Part shown: positions 6,652 through 10,219 of the stretch, one piece after another
How positions within the stretch are numbered: the first letter of the stretch is position 1
Layout of the letters: the number at the start of each line of letters is the position of its first letter
Origin: an uncultured bacterium
GTDB taxonomy: Bacteria; Bacillota; Clostridia; Lachnospirales; Lachnospiraceae
NCBI GenBank assembly: GCA_945871045.1
Contig: CAMBUC010000054.1
Location: 1-10,219 of the forward strand
DNA length: 10,219 nt
Direction: 5' to 3'
Notes under the pieces: model-generated
Database searches by the model: none
What the model was told of the DNA's origin: nothing
Seen by the model: the letters and a program-made list of their open reading frames with translations, nothing else
Made by a program: the position numbers and the translations under genes

Positions 6652-7904
6652 CAACACAGGAGATCTTAGAGGCAGCGCGAAGTGCAAAATCACAGATGGC
6701 GTTGGCGGATACAGAAAAGAAAAATGCAGCATTGCATGCAATGGCGGATTGGCTGGTGTCTGAGACCAATGCCATACTGATCGCCAATGAGGCGGATCTG
6801 ATCGCATCACAGGGGAAAATCTCAGAGGTGATGCTGGATCGCCTCCGGCTGACGAAAGAACGGATTCTGGATATGGCGGAGGGCATCCGTCAGGTGGCAG
6901 CACTTCCGGATCCGGTGGGAAAGATCCGCTATAGCCATAGCCGGCCAAACGGGATTCGGATCGACCGAGTGGCATGCCCCCTTGGCGTAGTGGCGATCAT
7001 TTATGAGAGCCGCCCCAACGTGACCAGTGATGCGGCAGCGCTGGCGATCAAGAGTGGAAATGCATGTATCCTCCGATGCGGGAAAGAGGCGTGGCGCTCC
7101 AGTGCAGCCATCGTTCATGCACTGAAACAGGGACTCGCTGCAAAGCATCTGTCCATGGATGCAGTCAGCCTCATTGAAGATACGACCCATGACAGTGCCA
7201 ATGCGCTCATGACTGCCACCGGATACGTGGATCTTCTCATTCCCCGCGGCGGCGCAGGACTGATCAATGCCTGTGTGCAGAACGCAAAAGTACCCTGTAT
7301 CCAGACCGGAACAGGCATCTGCCATATTTATGTAGACGATTCCGCAGATGTTTCGCAGGCGGTGGATATCGTTGAGAATGCAAAGACCAGCCGCCCCAGT
7401 GTATGTAATGCCATGGAAGTCTGTCTGGTGTCAGAGGGCGTGGCAGAAACCTTTTTGCCGGCATTAAAGGAGCGTTTGGTTGAGGAACGTGAGGCAACTG
7501 GCAAACAGCCGGTAGAACTTCGACTGGATACCCGCGCGGCACAGATCATTGACGGCACAACCGCAGCGGCAGAGGACTTTGATACAGAGTTTTTAGACTA
7601 TATCCTTGCGGTGAAGGTGGTGCGCGATGTGGATGAGGCGATCGCGCATATCAGTGTTCATTCTACCGGACACAGTGAAGCGATCCTTACAAAGGATGAG
7701 GCGCATGCAGCCAGATTTACAGCAATGGTGGATTCGGCAGCAGTATATGTAAACGCATCTACGCGTTTTACGGATGGCGGAGAGTTTGGCCTTGGATGCG
7801 AGATGGGCATTTCCACCCAGAAACTTCATGCCAGAGGCCCCATGGGACTGGAGGAACTTTGCAGTTACAAATATGTGATTCATGGAGACGGACAGATCCG
7901 TTAA
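6648..7904 (+). CDS. proA: Gamma-glutamyl phosphate reductase
   Basis: This enzyme reduces gamma-glutamyl phosphate with NADPH to glutamate-5-semialdehyde, which cyclises to pyrroline-5-carboxylate. The 418 residues match the family. It has the aldehyde dehydrogenase fold, with catalytic Cys253 in SRPSVCNAMEVCL, the RIDRVACPLGVVAIIYESRPNV segment (given in part), LRCGKEAWRSS, LIPRGGAGLI and the C-terminal FTDGGEFGLGCEMGISTQ. The stretch before the Cys reads IQTGTGICHIYVD rather than the IETGVGNCH of enterobacterial ProA; I believe this variant is common in Clostridia. The start overlaps the proB stop, with GGGGAGGGAAG as ribosome site, fitting a ProB-ProA complex that channels the unstable phosphate. 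No proC, for the final step, is in the window. A strong terminator follows about 40 bases after the stop. Confidence 0.97.
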   Translation: MTTQEILEAARSAKSQMALADTEKKNAALHAMADWLVSETNAILIANEADLIASQGKISEVMLDRLRLTKERILDMAEGIRQVAALPDPVGKIRYSHSRPNGIRIDRVACPLGVVAIIYESRPNVTSDAAALAIKSGNACILRCGKEAWRSSAAIVHALKQGLAAKHLSMDAVSLIEDTTHDSANALMTATGYVDLLIPRGGAGLINACVQNAKVPCIQTGTGICHIYVDDSADVSQAVDIVENAKTSRPSVCNAMEVCLVSEGVAETFLPALKERLVEEREATGKQPVELRLDTRAAQIIDGTTAAAEDFDTEFLDYILAVKVVRDVDEAIAHISVHSTGHSEAILTKDEAHAARFTAMVDSAAVYVNASTRFTDGGEFGLGCEMGISTQKLHARGPMGLEELCSYKYVIHGDGQIR

Positions 7905-7944
7905 GGAGCGTATAGCGAAAAAGCGGGAATAGGTTTTCACGATG

Positions 7945-7984
7945 AAAAAGCAGCCCGTCAGTTATTCTGACAGGGCTGCTTTTT
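7945..7984. terminator. Bidirectional terminator between proA and the convergent FMN-binding-like gene
   Basis: AAAAAGCAGCCC plus GTCAG pairs with CTGAC plus GGGCTGCTTTTT around a TTATT loop, with a single bulged A. Flanking A-run and T-run make it effective in both directions. It ends the plus-strand operon. On the minus strand its right arm encodes the last residues of the convergent gene, whose stop codon lies in the loop. Confidence 0.93.
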
Positions 7985-8399
7985 GTAATGCCTGATCGAT
8001 GGCATGTAACAGGACAGCGGACGTGTATTGATTTTCAGTTCCGTAGGTGATGCCATCCAAAGACTGTTTCTCTAAGATCTGATCCCGCAGGTGTTTGACA
8101 GTGGGCTCCATCAAAGGATACATCACAGAGACACTTTCTTCCAAATTGATCAGTGAGACATCTTTGATATGATTTTTGTCTACGGTAACCTGTACATCCA
8201 CGCTTCGATCCTTAAAGTCTATGGATGAAGTGTAAACACCGGGTATGTAAGCAGAACTTTCTATGGAAGCGGTCTGTTTCCTGCCGGATCCGAACATTGT
8301 AATGAGTAAGATGATCAGGATCACGCCCAATACAAAAAAGATGGCAGTGTAGATCAACTCTTTCATATGCAGTACAAGAATTTTTGTCTGGCGACTCAT
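7962..8399 (-). CDS. Small membrane-anchored protein with FMN-binding-like domain
   Basis: The 145-residue protein has a short basic N-terminus, one strong hydrophobic helix (about 15-36, IFFVLGVILIILLITMF core), then an extracytoplasmic domain. That domain opens YIPGVYTSSIDF and continues with VDVQVTVDKNHIKDVSL and QYTSAVLLHAIDQAL. This layout resembles the FMN_bind domain of NqrC/RnfG and their relatives (xGxYxG, repeated V-strand, terminal S-x-A-x-x-x-A helix). The SGAT-type sequence that receives covalent FMN is replaced by YGTENQYTSA, so flavinylation is doubtful. The ATG at 8399 is chosen because AAGGAGGTG lies seven bases upstream; the frame extends to a GTG at 8420 that would place this ribosome site inside the gene. 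It is convergent with proA and divergent from the tRNA. The role is not known. Confidence 0.72.
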   Translation of the reverse strand: MSRQTKILVLHMKELIYTAIFFVLGVILIILLITMFGSGRKQTASIESSAYIPGVYTSSIDFKDRSVDVQVTVDKNHIKDVSLINLEESVSVMYPLMEPTVKHLRDQILEKQSLDGITYGTENQYTSAVLLHAIDQALQKAALSE

Positions 8400-8430
8400 T
8401 GGATCGCACCTCCTTTTCACTGTTTAGTTC

Positions 8431-8459
8431 AGTATATGGAGGGAATAAAAAATTATGAA
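8431..8459 (-). promoter_or_regulatory. Promoter of the FMN-binding-like gene
   Basis: On the minus strand TTCATA (8454-8459) and TATACT (8431-8436) are separated by 17 bases, about 32 bases before the start codon. It lies back to back with the tRNA promoter. Confidence 0.6.
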
Positions 8460-8472
8460 AAAAATTAAAAAT

Positions 8473-8545
8473 AATGCTTGACTTTTATCTGACCATCGGA
8501 TATTATAATACATGTGCTTAGGAACGGCACAGAAAACACATAGAA
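8473..8545 (+). repeat. 73-bp direct repeat, copy 1 (tRNA promoter block)
   Basis: Identical to 10147-10219 except at 8490 (T here, C in copy 2). It spans the tRNA promoter and leader up to two bases before the tRNA. Similarity stops immediately upstream, leaving only A-rich sequence in both copies. On the downstream side copy 2 is cut by the window edge, so the repeat may be longer. Confidence 0.97.
8478..8506 (+). promoter_or_regulatory. tRNA-Gly promoter
   Basis: TTGACT (8478-8483), a 17-base spacer and TATTAT (8501-8506) make a strong housekeeping promoter. An exact TATAAT overlaps at 8504-8509 but with a 20-base spacer. The mature tRNA begins about 40 bases further on. Confidence 0.85.
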
Positions 8546-8547
8546 AT

Positions 8548-8620
8548 GCGATAGTGGCGTAGTTGGTAACGCGCGACCTTGCCAAGGTCGAGACCGCGGG
8601 TTCGAGCCCCGTCTATCGCT
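8548..8620 (+). tRNA. tRNA-Gly (anticodon GCC)
   Basis: A complete 73-base cloverleaf can be folded by eye. The acceptor stem GCGATAG pairs with CTATCGC, with discriminator U as usual for glycine. The D-stem is GCGT/ACGC with an AGTTGGTA loop. The anticodon stem CGACC/GGTCG encloses TTGCCAA, giving anticodon GCC at 8581-8583. The T-arm is GCGGG/CCCGT around TTCGAGC, with one G-U pair. No CCA is encoded; CTT follows, so CCA would be added enzymatically. It reads glycine codons GGC and GGU. Confidence 0.97.
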
Positions 8621-8630
8621 CTTATCAAAT

Positions 8631-8670
8631 CCTCGGGAACGCTTAATGAGAGCGGGTTCGGGGGTTTTTT
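8631..8670 (+). terminator. Terminator of the tRNA-Gly transcript
   Basis: CCTCGGG and CGCT pair with AGCG and TTCGGGG (with G-U pairs and an A-A/G-G internal mismatch), followed by six T at 8665-8670. It starts ten bases after the tRNA, implying a single-tRNA transcript. Confidence 0.75.
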
Positions 8671-8676
8671 ATCGTA

Positions 8677-8976
8677 TCAGAGTATAAGTTGACCGTTTTT
8701 AGTGATGGCTTTCGATATCGTCACGACCACTTTTCCCGAGTCTGCATCCACGTAGGCGGGAGACATGACAGCTGTTCCGGGGGATTCCTTGGCAGCGATA
8801 TACCAATCCCGCTGGGTCGCTTTTAGACTTTCGGGAACCTGCCAGCCGTTACTGAAGGCGCACTGGTCATCGCTCCGGCTTAAATAATATACAAATGCAG
8901 GGAAGCATTGGCTGTTGTACATGTTCTCTCCACGCCCCGCAGCGGAGTGCGTGACGTGGGTGTGAACAGTAACGAT
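8677..8976 (-). pseudogene. Remnant of a dCache-type sensor domain protein
   Basis: On the minus strand the frame runs from a stop at 8979 to a stop at 8677. It contains a recognisable piece of a dCache_1 extracellular sensor domain: GWQVPESLKATQRDWYIAAK, then SPAYVDADSGKVVVTISKAI, before ending abruptly at NGQLIL. In family members the RDWY...YVDA...VVTISK core is followed by the rest of the domain, a transmembrane helix and a kinase, GGDEF or chemoreceptor output; all that is missing. The N-terminal half with its first membrane helix is also missing. An ATG at 8922 exists but has no reason to be a true start. The fragment ends seven bases past the tRNA terminator. It probably came from a sensor partner of the neighbouring divergent response regulator, which is inference from position. 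Confidence 0.75.
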
Positions 8977-9011
8977 TCAATCCGGTTTATTGACAGATTG
9001 AGGAAAATTTC

Positions 9012-9041
9012 TTGTTTTTGAAGGGTCAGGTATGGTAAAAT
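9012..9041 (+). promoter_or_regulatory. Possible promoter of the broken response regulator gene
   Basis: TTGTTT (9012-9017), an 18-base spacer and an extended -10 TGG-TAAAAT (9033-9041) lie about 55 bases before the start at 9096. Transcription may persist although the gene is broken. Confidence 0.5.
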
Positions 9042-9095
9042 TAGCCATCAGATCGTTTTTGATCATACATCATAAAGAAACGTAGGGGAGAAAAC

Positions 9096-10132
9096 ATGCG
9101 CGACAGAATACTCATTGTGGACGATGTGGAGATCAACAGAGAACTGCTTGCTGAGATTCTTGGTGAAGAATACCAGATTTAATGGCGGAAAACGGAAAGG
9201 ATGCCATGCAGATTCTGGAGTCTCATTATCAGGAGATCGCTCTTCTGATGCTGGATCTGGTCATGCCGGTCATGGATGGGTTTGCGGTGCTGAGAGAACT
9301 CCAAAAGCGTCCCTGGGGCAAGGAACTGGGTATTATCATCATCAGCAGTGAGACTGCGGTCAAGGTGGAATCGGAATGTTTCGATCTTGGCGCGGCAGAT
9401 TTTGTGCGCCGTCCGTTTGACAATCAGTTAGTAAAAAACAGAGTCAGCAATGTGATTTCCCTATATCAGACACAAATGGAACTGGAACAGAAAGTACAGC
9501 GCCAGATGGAGACGCTGCAAAAGCAGTACCGTCTGCTTCAGTTACAGGCTGAAAAACTGAGGCGGAGCCGTTCCAATGTGATCGTTTCTGCAAGTGCCCT
9601 TCATGATATCGGAAAGATCGCGATCCCGGATGCAATTTTATTAAAACCCGGGAAACTGACCCGTGAGGAGTTTGAACATATGAAGACTCACACAACAAAG
9701 GGTGGTGAGATCTTAAACAATATCAAAAATGTCTGGGATGAGGAGTACGGAAAGGTCAGTTATGAGATCTGCAGATATCACCATGAGCGTTATGACGGAA
9801 ACGGTTATCCGGATGGGTTAAAAGGAGAGCAGATACCGGTTTCTGCCCAGATCGTTGCGGTTGCAGATGTATATGATGCACTTGTGAACGAGCGTGTGTA
9901 TAAAAGTGCGTATCCCAAAGAAATTGCGTTTCAAATGATCATGACGGGTGAATGCGGGGTGTTTTCACCAAAGATTCTGGACAGTTTCTGGTCTGTCCGA
10001 AGAGAGTTTGAAAAATATCGGAATCATAAGTATGGTAACAGAGACTTTCAGACAGAACCTGAGGAGTACCGCAATACCGGGGATACATGCGGTACGCACA
10101 GCTCTGGAAACAGGGGGATTCTGTTTTTGTAA
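9096..10132 (+). pseudogene. Response regulator with HD-GYP-like output domain, frameshifted and internally deleted
   Basis: The gene opens with RBS AGGGGAG and MRDRILIVDDVEINRELL, then hits TAA at 9180. The receiver domain resumes in another frame at 9182 as MAENGKDAMQIL; restoring one T in the ATTT run would read QILMAENGK as a normal receiver. Phosphoacceptor context LLMLDLVMPVMDG is intact; the usual conserved Lys is Arg in FVRRPFD. A coiled-coil linker (MELEQKVQRQMETLQKQY) runs into LRRSRSNVI and then directly into VSASALHDIGKIAIPD, skipping the roughly 45-50 residues that normally carry the first HD-domain helices and first metal His. The remainder is good HD-GYP-like sequence: HDIGK, HHERYDGNGYPDGLKG, VAVADVYDAL. 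The last 35 or so residues after VRREFEK look random, so the 3' end may be altered too. HD-GYP domains degrade cyclic-di-GMP; this copy is unlikely to be active. Confidence 0.88.
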
Positions 10133-10146
10133 TATTTTGCAAAAAA

Positions 10147-10219
10147 AATGCTTGACTTTTATCCGACCATCGGATATTATAATACATGTGCTTAGGAACG
10201 GCACAGAAAACACATAGAA
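10147..10219 (+). repeat. 73-bp direct repeat, copy 2 (tRNA promoter block)
   Basis: Matches 8473-8545 with one change (C at 10164). The copy is cut by the window end at the point corresponding to two bases before the tRNA, so a second tRNA-Gly is expected from about 10222. Confidence 0.97.
10152..10180 (+). promoter_or_regulatory. Promoter of a presumed second tRNA gene beyond the window
   Basis: TTGACT (10152-10157), a 17-base spacer and TATTAT (10175-10180) are identical to the first tRNA-Gly promoter. The spacer holds a perfect inverted repeat ATCCGA-CCA-TCGGAT. Confidence 0.8.

Noticed and set aside
6319..6975. 218-codon minus-strand frame across proB-proA
   Set aside because: Antisense over the gene junction, Pro/Ser-rich, no family resemblance.
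8400..8420. GTG start adding seven residues to the FMN-binding-like protein
   Set aside because: The AAGGAGGTG ribosome site lies within this stretch and is correctly spaced for the ATG at 8399.
9948..10217. 89-codon plus-strand frame overlapping the end of the response regulator pseudogene
   Set aside because: Another frame of recognisable HD-domain sequence that also runs through the tRNA promoter repeat; no RBS or motif.
8548..10219. Integrated mobile element using the tRNA-Gly gene as attachment site
   Set aside because: The repeat covers the promoter side, not the 3' end of the tRNA that integrases normally use, and no integrase or other element gene lies between the copies.
1..10219. 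CRISPR arrays, insertion sequences or defence genes
   Set aside because: No regularly spaced repeats, transposase motifs or defence-family domains were seen on either strand.

Overview
The window reads as a chromosomal stretch from a low-to-mid GC Clostridia bacterium, most likely a Lachnospiraceae-type gut anaerobe. This is inferred from the style of the proteins (hybrid kinase with a C-terminal HPt, a response regulator with an HD output domain, DegV, a DUF5721-like protein, a short ProB), from the AGGAGG-type ribosome sites and from the AT-rich intergenic regions. No database search was possible.

Layout. Positions 2-2263 hold the 3' part of a hybrid sensor histidine kinase (HisKA, HATPase, REC, HPt), followed after 3 bases by a signal peptidase II gene (lspA). 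A convergent orphan gene (2337-2840, minus) of a DUF5721-like family follows. A divergent intergenic region with two inverted repeats leads into a degV-family fatty-acid-binding protein (3033-3890), which ends at a strong terminator. A promoter whose -35 box lies inside that terminator drives a three-gene operon (4040-7904). It comprises a single-chain fusion of 5-formyltetrahydrofolate cyclo-ligase with folylpolyglutamate synthase, then proB and proA, joined by ATGA overlaps. The operon ends in a strong bidirectional terminator shared with a convergent small membrane protein related to FMN-binding domains (7962-8399, minus).

The right end (8473-10219) is the odd part. A 73-bp block carrying a tRNA promoter occurs at 8473-8545 in front of a tRNA-Gly(GCC) gene. 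It recurs with a single base change at 10147-10219, where the window stops two bases short of the expected start of a second tRNA. Between the two copies lie the tRNA, its terminator, and two decayed signalling genes pointing away from each other: a scrap of a dCache sensor domain (minus), and a response regulator/HD-domain gene broken by a one-base frameshift and by an apparent internal deletion removing the first half of the HD domain.

How the genes work together. The operon couples folate one-carbon salvage and polyglutamylation with the first two committed steps of proline synthesis (glutamate to glutamate semialdehyde). The signalling genes at the left edge appear intact. Those at the right look like a dead two-component-type module lying between duplicated tRNA-Gly units. 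I see no CRISPR array, transposase, integrase or clear defence or biosynthetic island. The points most worth checking are the folate-enzyme fusion and the repeated tRNA promoter flanking degraded signalling genes.
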